A stretch of DNA of 64,000 nucleotides, from assembly GCF_006715025.1 (NCBI RefSeq), contig NZ_VFMK01000001.1:4402001-4466000 (forward strand), in the 5' to 3' direction. Shown one piece after another: positions 47,820-56,736 of the stretch; within the stretch, counting starts at the first letter, position 1; each line of letters begins with the position of its first letter. Source of the stretch: Serratia fonticola. GTDB taxonomy: Bacteria; Pseudomonadota; Gammaproteobacteria; Enterobacterales; Enterobacteriaceae. The position numbers and the translations under genes were made by a program. The notes under the pieces were generated by a model. The model was not told the DNA's origin. It was given only the letters and a program-made list of their open reading frames with translations, and ran no database searches.

Positions 47820-48269
47820 ATGAAAAAAACTCAAATCGTCCTTATGACTCTTACTGGTGGTGTACTATTGGGAGCGAGTATCTCTGCTCATGCAGGCATA
47901 TTCAGTAACCCTATAGACTTATCTAAACCTTTTATTTGCAAGGATATCTCTCCGACACCAATGCGAATAACAGAGAAAGGGTTGATTATGAGCGGAGTGC
48001 TTTATCCGTTGTACACTCCTAACGCGGCCTCTACACCGATGCTCACTAATACCATCTTCCGTAGCCGAGATAATTTGGAGGAAATAGACGTTGTTCAATA
48101 TTCTAGTGATGGAAAAGTGAACGTTAGTTACATGAAGTTTCGCAGCAACCCAGACCAATTCATAGATGACGCATCAATCGAAAATAATAAAATTTTTGAG
48201 AAGGGAAGTTTTGAAGCCGTAAACCCCGGACCAAATTATTACTCAAGAAATCAAGGGTGTAAACAATAA
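47820..48269 (+). CDS. Small secreted hypothetical protein
   Basis: 149 residues with a clear signal peptide (MKKTQIVLMTLTGGVLLGAS, cleaved near AHA). The mature part has two cysteines (CKDISP near the N-terminus and GCKQ at the C-terminus) that could form a disulphide. No known domain recognised. The frame opens 17 codons upstream (47769), but the signal peptide argues for 47820. Base composition looks more A+T-rich than the flanking operons and there is little good ribosome-site sequence, both consistent with acquired DNA. An inverted repeat follows at 48306-48360. Confidence 0.55.
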   Translation: MKKTQIVLMTLTGGVLLGASISAHAGIFSNPIDLSKPFICKDISPTPMRITEKGLIMSGVLYPLYTPNAASTPMLTNTIFRSRDNLEEIDVVQYSSDGKVNVSYMKFRSNPDQFIDDASIENNKIFEKGSFEAVNPGPNYYSRNQGCKQ

Positions 48270-48305
48270 GGTTTATTTAAACGGCATCTATTCCGGTTTA
48301 TATAA

Positions 48306-48360
48306 GAGCGAACGTTCAGATATATCGATGGTAATTAATCGCAATCAGAACGTCCGCTTT
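48306..48360. other. Inverted repeat after small secreted-protein gene
   Basis: GAGCGAACGTTC (48306-48317) and GAACGTCCGCTT (48349-48360) pair over about 10 of 11 positions with a 31-nt loop. Possible terminator-like or repeat structure. Confidence 0.35.
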
Positions 48361-48419
48361 ATACTCTTAGTTGTCTGCCAGGTTGAGTAATGCCTGGTTC
48401 AACTCCTGCAGCTACTCGG

Positions 48420-48928
48420 GGTGAGCCTCTTACGGGGCTCGCCGCAGGCATTCTTCCCAACAGTGAATTTCAATGGTTCACATTAGCTGAAATAGAAAAA
48501 CGTCCCTGCCCCAGGGAGTTTCCTTCATGGGTAAAACGGATGATGACCATACGCCGGCCCATTTAAATGCGAAAGAAAGGAGAAGCGATACCGCTTGGCA
48601 AAAGCAATATCCTACGCTAATGCGACTTTCTCTACGGCCAGAGCCGCCAAATCGCCGCATCCCCCAGCTGATGCACAATGTTTGTTTGATTGTTGAATTT
48701 TATTCATAAACCCATGTTCTTTTTAGCTATTTTCAACGGCTTTAGGCTCGGTTATGCTCACCGAGGTTATGTTGGTTTGTCCCCCACTGATTTGGCACAA
48801 AATAAAGGCTGATAAGCATTTAAAAAACGACAATATTACTGACGTTGTATCGCCTCCAGATAACAGCAGATGTCACATTCTTAAACATACGCCAGTGAGA
48901 ATGGCCGCTCTGGGAGCCCTGATGGTGA
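48420..48928. other. Non-coding or degraded stretch
   Basis: Only short open frames on both strands, none with convincing support. A small G+C-rich hairpin (GTGAGCC at 48421 with GGCTCGC at 48436) is the only structure noted. Confidence 0.3.
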
Positions 48929-49042
48929 CCAGATGGCACTGACGATAATCCAGCAGTGGGTATCACTCTGCGTCTGTTCTCCCGCGAAGTGCTTGAAGGT
49001 GCAATAGCCGGGCTTCGCTATCAATTTGAAAAGCGTGATTAA
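48929..49042 (+). pseudogene. Possible C-terminal gene remnant
   Basis: An open stretch without a start codon encodes about 37 residues of protein-like sequence (VGITLRLFSREVLEGAIAGL and a charged end) before TAA at 49040. A stop lies immediately upstream in this frame, while another frame upstream reads MAALGALMV, as if frame-shifted. I do not recognise the parent family. Confidence 0.25.
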
Positions 49043-49072
49043 CGCAACCCTGTCAGAGGATTTTCCATAGAC

Positions 49073-50197
49073 ATGAACTTTATCAAGCGGCATCGGGGGC
49101 TTTCACTTTTAGCTCTGTTTATCCTTGCAGCGACAGGCGCTATCGCTATTTTCCTGCATACCGCGGTGTTTGGGGCATTGCCAGAGGGAGAGCGTCTTGC
49201 AAGGATTGAGCAGTCGAAAAACTACATTGACGGCCAGTTCAGAAATCAGGTGGATACACCGACTTTTTCAGAGGGGAATAACTTTCTGACAGTCAATATT
49301 AACTATCTCTTTGCCAAAACTGAGCGCCTGATCCCCGAAAAGCCGCTTCCTGTCGTCAAGATGGACCTGAAGAACCTGGATCCCAATCAGGATGTGGTTA
49401 TTTGGCTGGGGCATTCTGGCTATTTTATTCAACTTAACGGCAAACGGATCCTGGTTGATCCTGTATTACGCCCGCGCGCCTCTCCAGTTCCATTTGGCGG
49501 AGCGGCTTTTACGGGGACTACGCCTTATACCCCTGACGATTTTCCCTCCGTTGATTATCTCCTGATTAGCCACGATCACTACGACCATCTGGATTACCCC
49601 ACCATTCAGGGTCTTAAAGATAAAACAGGGGCCGTTATCACCGCTCTTGGTATAGGGCAAGATTTTGCACGCTGGGGTTATCCTGAAAGCAAAATTCATG
49701 AGCTCGACTGGTATGAGTCCTTTCAGACGGATCCCGGTTTGACGTTCTACGCCATTCCTGCCCGTCATTATTCAGGCAGAGCACTGTCACGAAACAAGAC
49801 GCTATGGGCAGGGTTTGTCATTGAATCTCCCGCTCATCGACTCCTACTCAGCGGTGACAGTGGCTATGGGCCACACTACAAAGCCATTGGTGAACGTTTC
49901 AAAAGCTTTAACCTGGTTGCGCTCGATATGGGGCAGTACGATCCGCTTTGGCCGTATATCCATATGACGCCGGAAGAAGCCTCCCAGGCTGCCAACGACC
50001 TTAATGCCCGTGCGTTACTTCCTGCGCATGTTGGGCGTTTTGCGCTGGCAAGTCATGCCTGGGACGACCCCTTCAAGCGTATTACCGTAGCAAGCAAGGA
50101 TCAGACCTACAGGCTCCTTACACCTAAGATTGGCGAGCCGGTTCAACTCAATATTCCCCATCAGACGTTTAGTGCATGGTGGAATGAGCTTCACTGA
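49073..50197 (+). CDS. MBL-fold metallo-hydrolase (UlaG/NAPE-PLD-like)
   Basis: Protein of 374 residues. An N-terminal hydrophobic helix (LSLLALFILAATGAIAIFLH) is a membrane anchor or signal. The metallo-beta-lactamase domain starts at about residue 100 (VVIWLGHSGYFIQLNGKRIL) and has the zinc motif SHDHYDHLD, then ARHYSGR, SGDSGYGPH and LLPAHVGRF. The layout resembles NAPE-PLD-type phosphodiesterases and E. coli UlaG. The substrate is unknown. It is convergent with the adenosyltransferase gene, with a REP-like repeat between. Confidence 0.82.
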   Translation: MNFIKRHRGLSLLALFILAATGAIAIFLHTAVFGALPEGERLARIEQSKNYIDGQFRNQVDTPTFSEGNNFLTVNINYLFAKTERLIPEKPLPVVKMDLKNLDPNQDVVIWLGHSGYFIQLNGKRILVDPVLRPRASPVPFGGAAFTGTTPYTPDDFPSVDYLLISHDHYDHLDYPTIQGLKDKTGAVITALGIGQDFARWGYPESKIHELDWYESFQTDPGLTFYAIPARHYSGRALSRNKTLWAGFVIESPAHRLLLSGDSGYGPHYKAIGERFKSFNLVALDMGQYDPLWPYIHMTPEEASQAANDLNARALLPAHVGRFALASHAWDDPFKRITVASKDQTYRLLTPKIGEPVQLNIPHQTFSAWWNELH

Positions 50198-50214
50198 CAC
50201 ATCCGTAGGTGATC

Positions 50215-50274
50215 GCCGGTGCGGTTCAAAACTTGATGGTGCTGTTCATCTCCAAGACTTAAACCGCATCCGGC
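50215..50274. repeat. REP-like inverted repeat
   Basis: GCCGGTGCGGTT (50215-50226) and AACCGCATCCGGC (50262-50274) pair with a single bulge. GCCGGATGCGG is the core of enterobacterial REP sequences. It sits between convergent stop codons, a usual REP location, and may protect the 3' end of the glm operon transcript. Confidence 0.55.
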
Positions 50275-50280
50275 AGGGTG

Positions 50281-50883
50281 TTACCAGTCAATACCCGGCT
50301 GTGCCTTGATACCCTTATCAAAACCGTGCTTCACGGCGCGCATCTCGGTAACCGTATCGGCCAGGAGCATCAGTTGTTCATGGCAATCGCGACCGGTGAG
50401 GATAATGCTCTGGTGCTCCGGCCGGTTCTGCAGCACCGCGATAATGTCATTCAGCGGAATATAACCGTAGGTAATCATGTAAGTAATCTCATCCATAATC
50501 ACCAGGTCATACGCCGGCTCAACCAGCATTCGCCTGGCCTCTTCCCAGACCAGGTTCGCGGCAGCGATGTCCTTTTCCCGATCCTGAGTTTCCCAGGTAA
50601 AACCGGTGCCCATCATGAAGAAATCCACGTTGTGGGCCTTGAGAAAGTTGTACTCTCCGTTGTCCCACTTCCCTTTGATGAACTGTACCACGCCGACTTT
50701 TTTCCCGTAGCCAATAGCACGCACCGCAGTCCCCATTGCCGCCGTGGTCTTGCCTTTGCCGTTACCGGTATAGACTATCATCACGCCCTTACTGATCGTC
50801 GCCCGTTTGACGCGCTCATTCACTAAGGTTTTCAGCATTTGCTGACTCTGCTTGTGCTCACTGTCATCGTAGTCTGTACGCAT
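50281..50883 (-). CDS. btuR: Cob(I)alamin adenosyltransferase (CobA/BtuR type)
   Basis: Transfers adenosyl from ATP to cob(I)alamin or corrinoid precursors, making adenosylcobalamin. 200 residues (E. coli BtuR 196). The P-loop GNGKGKTTAAMG is at residues 40-51, with FIKGKWDNGEYNFL and VIMDEITYMITYGY. It lies 6 bp after the fumarase gene at the 3' end of the glutamate mutase operon, so it very likely supplies the coenzyme for that mutase. It may be a second copy beside a chromosomal btuR elsewhere. Confidence 0.93.
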   Translation of the reverse strand: MRTDYDDSEHKQSQQMLKTLVNERVKRATISKGVMIVYTGNGKGKTTAAMGTAVRAIGYGKKVGVVQFIKGKWDNGEYNFLKAHNVDFFMMGTGFTWETQDREKDIAAANLVWEEARRMLVEPAYDLVIMDEITYMITYGYIPLNDIIAVLQNRPEHQSIILTGRDCHEQLMLLADTVTEMRAVKHGFDKGIKAQPGIDW

Positions 50884-50889
50884 ATTCCC

Positions 50890-52539
50890 TCACAGTTTCT
50901 TTATGCAGGAGTGACAGGACGGCTGGTCGACAAACTGATAAAAGTTGTTCCCTTTATCATCCACCATAATAAAAGCAGGCATATTCTTAACCTCCATCAT
51001 ATAGATGGCTTCCATCCCCAGATCCGGATACTCCAGGCACTCCAGCGATATCACGTACTCTTTCGCCAAGAGCGCCGCTGCACCGCCAACGCTCCCCAGG
51101 CTAAAGCCACCGTACTTCTTACAGGCATCGGTCACTTGCTGGCTGCGGTTACCCTTGGTGAGCATCACCAGGCTGCCGCCGACGGACTGGAACGCCTCGG
51201 TGTAGCAATCCATGCGCCCGCCGGTGGTTGGCCCCAACGCGCCGCAGATATGATTCGCCGGGGTTTTGGCTGGGCCTGCGTAATAGATCACGTGGTTGGT
51301 CAGGTACTCAGGCATCGGCTCGCCTTTATCCAGCTTCTCTTGGATTCTGGCATGGGCGATGTCGCGCGCGACGATAATCGGCCCGCTCAGGCTCAGGCGG
51401 GTCGATACCGGCAGACGCGTCAGGGTTGCCAGCGTTTCATTGAACGGAAGCGTTAAATCGAGGTGCACCACCTCAGCTTCAGCATCCACGTCATGGCGGT
51501 TGAGCAGATAACGAGCCGGGTTACGCTCGAGTTTTTCCATCCAAATGCCGTCTTTGTTGATCTTGGCTTTCACCTGACGATCGGCGGAACAGGAGAGCGC
51601 CATGGCGATCGGACAGGAACCCCCGTGGCGTGGCAGGCGGATCACACGAATATCATGAGCAAAATACTTGCCGCCAAACTGCGCTCCGATCCCAATCTCC
51701 TGTGCCACTTTAAGCAACTCCGCCTCCAGTTGATGATCGCGGAAGGCCTGACCGTACTGATTCCCTTGTGTCGGCAGTGCATCATAATACTTAGTGGACG
51801 CAAGCTTGGCGGTTTTCAGCGCTTGCTCCGGCGACAGGCCACCGATCACGAACGCAATGTGATAAGGCGGGCACGCTGACGAACCGAGGGTAATCATCTT
51901 CTCGGCCAGGAAGCGCTTCAGCGACGTCGGGTTAAGTATTGATTTGGTTTCCTGGAACAATGCTGCCTTATTCGACGAACCGCCTCCTTTATTCATAAAC
52001 ATAAAGCGATACTCATTGCCCATCACCGCACTGATATCAATCAGCGCCGGTAGGTTGGTCTGGGTATTCACTTCGGTGTACATGTCCAGCGGTGCGTTTT
52101 GCGAGAAACGCAAATTGTTCTCCTGAAAAGCATGGAAAATGCCCTCGCTTAACGCTTCCCGTTCATTGCCATCCACCCATACCTGTTGTCCTTTTTCGGC
52201 AATAATGGTGGACGTTCCCGTGTCCTGGCACAGCGGTAACTCCTCTTCTGCCGCAATGGCGGCGTTGCGTAATAACTGCAGCGCCACATAACGATCGTTA
52301 TCGCTGGCTTCGGCATCGTCCAGAATATTAGCAACCTGCTGCATATGTGCAGGACGTAAATAAAACGACGCCGCGTGAAACGCATGACGCGCAAGCCAGG
52401 TTAAACCTTCCTTCGACACGACAAGCATTTCACGTTCGCCCACCTGAATCGTCGAAACAAAATCTTTGCTGACCAATTCATATTCGGTTTCATCGGTAGA
52501 CAACGGGAAATCGGGTTGATAACTAAAAACCATACTCAT
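50890..52539 (-). CDS. fumD: Class I fumarase, probable mesaconase (FumD-like)
   Basis: 4Fe-4S hydro-lyase of 549 residues, the size of FumA and FumB. Conserved stretches include [37 protein letters not shown] and [13 protein letters not shown], with cluster cysteines in LCQDTGT, ACPPY and CGALGPT. As I recall, a paralogue in the E. coli O157:H7 glutamate-fermentation cluster (FumD) was shown to hydrate mesaconate to (S)-citramalate and class I fumarases are promiscuous. Its place in this operon between glutaminase and adenosyltransferase supports the same role. Symbol assigned from context. Confidence 0.85.
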   Translation of the reverse strand: MSMVFSYQPDFPLSTDETEYELVSKDFVSTIQVGEREMLVVSKEGLTWLARHAFHAASFYLRPAHMQQVANILDDAEASDNDRYVALQLLRNAAIAAEEELPLCQDTGTSTIIAEKGQQVWVDGNEREALSEGIFHAFQENNLRFSQNAPLDMYTEVNTQTNLPALIDISAVMGNEYRFMFMNKGGGSSNKAALFQETKSILNPTSLKRFLAEKMITLGSSACPPYHIAFVIGGLSPEQALKTAKLASTKYYDALPTQGNQYGQAFRDHQLEAELLKVAQEIGIGAQFGGKYFAHDIRVIRLPRHGGSCPIAMALSCSADRQVKAKINKDGIWMEKLERNPARYLLNRHDVDAEAEVVHLDLTLPFNETLATLTRLPVSTRLSLSGPIIVARDIAHARIQEKLDKGEPMPEYLTNHVIYYAGPAKTPANHICGALGPTTGGRMDCYTEAFQSVGGSLVMLTKGNRSQQVTDACKKYGGFSLGSVGGAAALLAKEYVISLECLEYPDLGMEAIYMMEVKNMPAFIMVDDKGNNFYQFVDQPSCHSCIKKL

Positions 52540-52569
52540 AGATACTCCGTATAATGCAAAGTAAACGGA

Positions 52570-53583
52570 TCAGAATTTTTGTTTTGGTGCCACGAAAATA
52601 CTGGCCTGCGTGGCATCGGAAATATATTTAATGGCGGCCTGTGCGCGCACGCTATTACCCGCCTCATCCAGCGGTGGTGAATAAACGGCGACGGAATATT
52701 TACCCGGCACCACGGCGAGAATACCGCCCCCCACGCCGCTCTTGGCCGGAATACCGACCTGGTAGAGCCATTTGCCGCTGCCGTCATATAATCCGGCGAT
52801 CGCCATTTCTGCCAGCACGTAGGGCATATACTGCTGGCTAATCAACTGCTGACCGTTAAACGGTGATTTGCCGTTGTTCGCCAGCACCGCGCCCATGCGC
52901 GCCAGCTGCAGGGTATTGGCATCCACCGAGCACTGGCGGGTATATATTTCGACCGCACCGTCAATATCGCCGTAGAAACGATTAAAAGACTTCGCCAGAT
53001 GGGCCAACGCTTTGTTGTGCTGATTGGTCTCCATCTCAGAGTTAAATACCGTTTCGTTCACCATTAGCTCCGCATTAGCGAAGGCATCAAGATTGGACTT
53101 AATTTTGCTCCAGCGGTCGGCGTTGCTATCGGCGCGTACCAGGCTCACCGCGCTCATCGCGCCAACGTTAACCAGCGGGTTTTCCAACGCGCCTTTACTG
53201 GCTTCCAGACCAACGCCAGAATTAAACGGCAAACCGGTCGCATTCGCGCCGAGCTTCTCTAACACCGTCTGCGGGCCGCTCTGCTGCATGACCAGCCCCA
53301 TAGTGAAGACTTTGGAGATAGACTGGATCGGGAACGCTTTATTCACGTCACCGGCCTGATAGGTTTTACCGTCGACCGTCACCAGCACGATAGCGAAGTT
53401 ATTCGGGTCGTAGCTTGCCAGCGCCGGGATATAATCCGCGACCTTGCCGCTATTAAGGTTTTTATATTTGGTATGAGCCTGTTCGACCAATTGCGCATAA
53501 TCCGGCGCTGAACCAGCTTGCACAGATGCACCTGTCAGCAAGGTAAAGCTGATAATGCAAAGACCAATAAACTTCCTCTTCAT
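52570..53583 (-). CDS. glsA: Glutaminase with signal peptide
   Basis: Serine-dependent glutaminase of the beta-lactamase-like fold, converting glutamine to glutamate and ammonia. 337 residues from the chosen start. The SxxK motif is at Ser88-Lys91 (FPIQSISKVFTMG). NVGAMSAVSL and GVGGGILAVVPG are family signatures. Unlike the usual cytoplasmic enzyme, it begins MKRKFIGLCIISFTLLTGAS with AQ/AG cleavage-like residues, so it is probably periplasmic. The frame opens at 53640 within the symporter gene, but the ATG at 53583 gives the signal peptide with GGGA upstream. Its product would be imported by the symporter encoded just upstream. Confidence 0.9.
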   Translation of the reverse strand: MKRKFIGLCIISFTLLTGASVQAGSAPDYAQLVEQAHTKYKNLNSGKVADYIPALASYDPNNFAIVLVTVDGKTYQAGDVNKAFPIQSISKVFTMGLVMQQSGPQTVLEKLGANATGLPFNSGVGLEASKGALENPLVNVGAMSAVSLVRADSNADRWSKIKSNLDAFANAELMVNETVFNSEMETNQHNKALAHLAKSFNRFYGDIDGAVEIYTRQCSVDANTLQLARMGAVLANNGKSPFNGQQLISQQYMPYVLAEMAIAGLYDGSGKWLYQVGIPAKSGVGGGILAVVPGKYSVAVYSPPLDEAGNSVRAQAAIKYISDATQASIFVAPKQKF

Positions 53584-53636
53584 TAGTATTTTCCCGCCAA
53601 TAAAAATCGGCCGACGGCAATCAGCCGATGAAAGGG

Positions 53637-54935
53637 TCAAGCCTTTTGCTCAACAGGTTGAACGTTTTCCTGGGCCACGGCCTCCACGGCCGCAGGTTCA
53701 CCGCGGCAACCTTCGCCAAAGTGCTCACCTTCCCAGCGGGAAACCAGCGCGGCCCCCATCGCGTTACTCATCACATTGGTTGCTGAACGCCCCATATCGA
53801 GGAACGGATCGACGCCCATCAACAGGATCAGCCCCGCCTCCGGAATATTGAACTGGTTCAGCGTCGCCGCGATAACCACCAGCGAAGCACGCGGCACCCC
53901 CGCCATCCCTTTGGAAGTCAGCATCAGGATCAGCAACATGGTGAGCTGTTCAACCATGTTCAGCTGAATGTTGCAGGCCTGCGCGATAAAGATGGTCGCG
54001 AAGGAGCAGTAGGCCATGGAGCCAACCAGGTTGAATGAATAACCGATAGGCAGAACGAAGCTGGCGATTTTCGGGCTAACGCCGAAGTTCTCCAGCGCTT
54101 TCAAAGTGCCAGGGAAGGCCGCTTCAGAACTGGATGTGGTGAATGCCAGCACCGCGGGCTGGCCGATACCGCGCACTAGGCGTTTGATACAAGGCCCAAT
54201 CAGCATCCAGGAAAGACCAATGAGGATCACCCACAGCAGGCCAAGGGTAAAGTAGAATTCCCCCATGAAGATCCCGGTGCTAACCAGGATCCCGAGGCCT
54301 CGTTCGGCGATCATGCCAGAAATTGCCGCGAAAACGGTGAACGGAGCAAACAACATCACGTAACCCGTCAGTTTCAGCATGGCATGAACCAGCGCGTCTA
54401 AACCCCGTACGATAGGTGCAGCAGGTTCACCAACAGAGGCTAACGCTACGCCGAGGAAAATCGAGAACACCACAATCTGCAGCACTTCGTTTTTCGCCAT
54501 CGCATCGAAGATGCTGGATGGGAATGCATGAAGAATAAAGGATTTGAAGGTAAAGGCCTGCGTCTGAAGCACTTCCTCTGTGCCGGTGGCAACAAAGTTG
54601 ATCCCGTGGCCCGGCCCGAAAATGTTGACGGTAATCAGGCCAAGAGCAATGGAGATCAGGGCCGCCATAATAAACAGGGTCAGGGTTTTAGAGAAAATAC
54701 GTCCCAACGTTTTGGCATCGCCCATTTTGGCAATCCCGACAACCAGCGTAGAGATAATCAACGGCGCGATAATCATTTTAATTAAACGTAAAAATATCGC
54801 AGTCAGAATATTAATGTCTTCCGCATAAATTTTTGCCGTCTCCGGCGCAACCATTTCATTAATCATTACGCCGACAATACTACCCAGTATTAAGGCGATA
54901 ATGATCATCGTCGTCAAATTGAGCTTTTTTAACAT
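53637..54935 (-). CDS. Glutamate/dicarboxylate:cation symporter (DAACS family)
   Basis: Inner-membrane carrier of 432 residues in the GltP/GltT/DctA family. It imports acidic amino acids or dicarboxylates with H+ or Na+. The re-entrant loop reads AFTTSSSEAAFPGTLKAL and the second signature LMGVDPFLDMGRSATNVMSN. In this operon, which encodes glutamate breakdown, L-glutamate is the obvious substrate. A perfect hairpin precedes it at 54960-54981. Confidence 0.9.
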   Translation of the reverse strand: MLKKLNLTTMIIIALILGSIVGVMINEMVAPETAKIYAEDINILTAIFLRLIKMIIAPLIISTLVVGIAKMGDAKTLGRIFSKTLTLFIMAALISIALGLITVNIFGPGHGINFVATGTEEVLQTQAFTFKSFILHAFPSSIFDAMAKNEVLQIVVFSIFLGVALASVGEPAAPIVRGLDALVHAMLKLTGYVMLFAPFTVFAAISGMIAERGLGILVSTGIFMGEFYFTLGLLWVILIGLSWMLIGPCIKRLVRGIGQPAVLAFTTSSSEAAFPGTLKALENFGVSPKIASFVLPIGYSFNLVGSMAYCSFATIFIAQACNIQLNMVEQLTMLLILMLTSKGMAGVPRASLVVIAATLNQFNIPEAGLILLMGVDPFLDMGRSATNVMSNAMGAALVSRWEGEHFGEGCRGEPAAVEAVAQENVQPVEQKA

Positions 54936-54959
54936 ATTATAATCACCCTGATTAGTAAG

Positions 54960-54981
54960 CTGGGGTTGTCACCAACCCCAG
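54960..54981 (-). other. Intra-operon hairpin before the symporter gene
   Basis: CTGGGGTTG (54960-54968) pairs with CAACCCCAG (54973-54981), a 9-bp stem and 4-nt loop in the 119-bp gap between the DUF4387 and symporter genes. There is no T-run, so it is more likely an mRNA processing or stability element than a full terminator. Confidence 0.5.
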
Positions 54982-55054
54982 TTAATGCTCGTCATACGTC
55001 AAGTGGCCTGTACGTTGATTCTCCTGCGACTCGAACTATTTAGAGCATTTGGGT

Positions 55055-55375
55055 TTAATCCAAATTGAATTTAATGGCTAATAGCGGTGCATGTTGCTGT
55101 GCGCCATAAACATCTGAATCACCAACTTCACCGGAAACAATGAGCCGCGGCAATACGACTTTGACGGCATTGGCCGGCTCAAACCAAACGATATTAAGAA
55201 TCTCTTCCCGTTTCATTTTATAAAGACTGGCAATTAACTCAGCGGTAAACTGTCCGGACTGTTTCACCGCAAGATAGTCTTTCCGGCTTTTAAATAAAAC
55301 ATCGAGAACCAGCTCATACGGCCCGGCATTCTTGGAGCGAATCACCAGCGCCACGTCTGAAATCGGTGTTGTCAT
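55055..55375 (-). CDS. DUF4387-domain protein
   Basis: Small protein of 106 residues matching DUF4387 as I recall it: VALVIRSKNAGPYELVLDVLF at the N-terminus and VWFEPANAVKVVLPRLIVSG in the middle. Function unknown. Its ATG overlaps the stop codon of the AtuA-family gene (ATGA at 55375-55372), a translational coupling typical of subunits of one enzyme. In other genomes the two domains occur together, so it is probably the small subunit of an AtuA-type enzyme. A frame start at 55381 would use TTG. Confidence 0.8.
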   Translation of the reverse strand: MTTPISDVALVIRSKNAGPYELVLDVLFKSRKDYLAVKQSGQFTAELIASLYKMKREEILNIVWFEPANAVKVVLPRLIVSGEVGDSDVYGAQQHAPLLAIKFNLD

Positions 55376-56736
55376 TTGCAACCCTCCGGTGAAACAGTTT
55401 CCATACGGAAAGCAAAATCAAGGCCTTCGACGTCCATCAAGTGATACAGCGAGAACTCAAACACTTCCCCGGTCGGAATATCCGACGGTGAGAACGGAAA
55501 GGCCAGGTTGCCCGCAGTGGCAACACGATTCTCATAGCCGTAGTGCAGCAGCGTTGAACGCACCAGCGAGCATACGCTGTTGGCCATCTCCTGCGTTGGC
55601 GCCACGATATCAAGCAAAATGCCCAGCTCATGCGGCGTCTGCTGGCTCGGCTCCTGTTTACCCATCACCGCGTTTTTGCCGTAGAGATGGAAGTTGAGCT
55701 TAATGGTGTCTTCCGCAACCTTCAGGTTAGTGATGGCCTGCGTTTTCACCTTCTCCAGAATGTTATCGATGCCCGCAATCATGATGGGATCGCGCGTTCC
55801 GGCGATGGTGATACAGCGGTACCCCACACGGCGCGCGCCCTCCAGTTTCAGCTGACACGGTGTAGCTTCAAAACGCGATCCCGTCACGTACACTTCACCG
55901 TCATTAACGTTGGTGAACTCGCAGCGTTCCAGATTCAGCACGCCCCCCGGCCCCGGGAGAATGTACGGATTAGATTTCTCATACAGCGTATGCGCCGCAG
56001 CCGAAGTGGCTGTGAACTTCCGCAACGGGTTAAACGCCTTCAGGGTGAAGCCTTTCTCATCAATGATGCCCATGGCACAGTCGGAACCGCTGCCCGGGGT
56101 CGCCGCGATAGCTGCACACTCGAGAATTTTGCCACAGTGCATCGCCAGGCCCTCATCGAAGCCGAGCATCACCGGCAGCGCCGCGAAGCAGGCCGGATCG
56201 TAAGCCCGCCCCGCCAGCACGACCTGAGCCCCCGCGGCCAGCGCAGTCTGGAACGGCTGCAAACCGATCTGCGCGACGATGGCGGTGGTGTCGTCTATCG
56301 CCTCGTGGGTCAGTTCCGGTACGCAATCCAGAGCATGGATCTTGCCGCTATCCAGCGCTTCATGCACCGTTGCCTTGTCGATGTCGGTCGGGATGGTCGC
56401 TAGCCTAAAGGTCAGTCTCTCTTCCTGAGCGATTTCGAGGACGATTTCGCGACACCATGAGAGGTGCGAGATAGCCCCGGAACCGCCCGCCGTACCGACC
56501 ACCACCGGGATATTGTTCGCCACACCGGCACGAATCATGTAACGCAGATCGCGCTTCACCCCTTCGCGGTCGGTGAAAGGTTTGCCCGAGCCCAGGTAAT
56601 GAGGGCCCGGATCCGACGATCCGCCGTCAACCGCGATCAGATCGGGTTTTTCCAGCATCGCGCGATTAAAGCTTTCTTCCGGAAAGCCGTAGCCAAGAAT
56701 GGCCGTCGGCGACAGGATTTTGAACGTCTTAGGCAT
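55372..56736 (-). CDS. AtuA-family (DUF1446) protein
   Basis: Protein of 454 residues related to AtuA of acyclic terpene utilisation (DUF1446), likely cytoplasmic. Family-like stretches: ILGYGFPEESF, DLIAVDGGSSDPGPHYLGSGK, VVVGTAGGSGAISHLSWCREIV and VVLAGRAYDPACFAALPVMLG. No mechanism is established to my knowledge. It overlaps mal by 8 bp upstream and the DUF4387 gene by 4 bp downstream. The position directly after methylaspartate ammonia-lyase suggests action on mesaconate, citramalate or their CoA esters, which is inference only. Confidence 0.8.
   Translation of the reverse strand: MPKTFKILSPTAILGYGFPEESFNRAMLEKPDLIAVDGGSSDPGPHYLGSGKPFTDREGVKRDLRYMIRAGVANNIPVVVGTAGGSGAISHLSWCREIVLEIAQEERLTFRLATIPTDIDKATVHEALDSGKIHALDCVPELTHEAIDDTTAIVAQIGLQPFQTALAAGAQVVLAGRAYDPACFAALPVMLGFDEGLAMHCGKILECAAIAATPGSGSDCAMGIIDEKGFTLKAFNPLRKFTATSAAAHTLYEKSNPYILPGPGGVLNLERCEFTNVNDGEVYVTGSRFEATPCQLKLEGARRVGYRCITIAGTRDPIMIAGIDNILEKVKTQAITNLKVAEDTIKLNFHLYGKNAVMGKQEPSQQTPHELGILLDIVAPTQEMANSVCSLVRSTLLHYGYENRVATAGNLAFPFSPSDIPTGEVFEFSLYHLMDVEGLDFAFRMETVSPEGCK

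Noticed and set aside
55630..56403. 257-codon plus-strand frame
   Set aside because: Antisense shadow of the AtuA-family gene.
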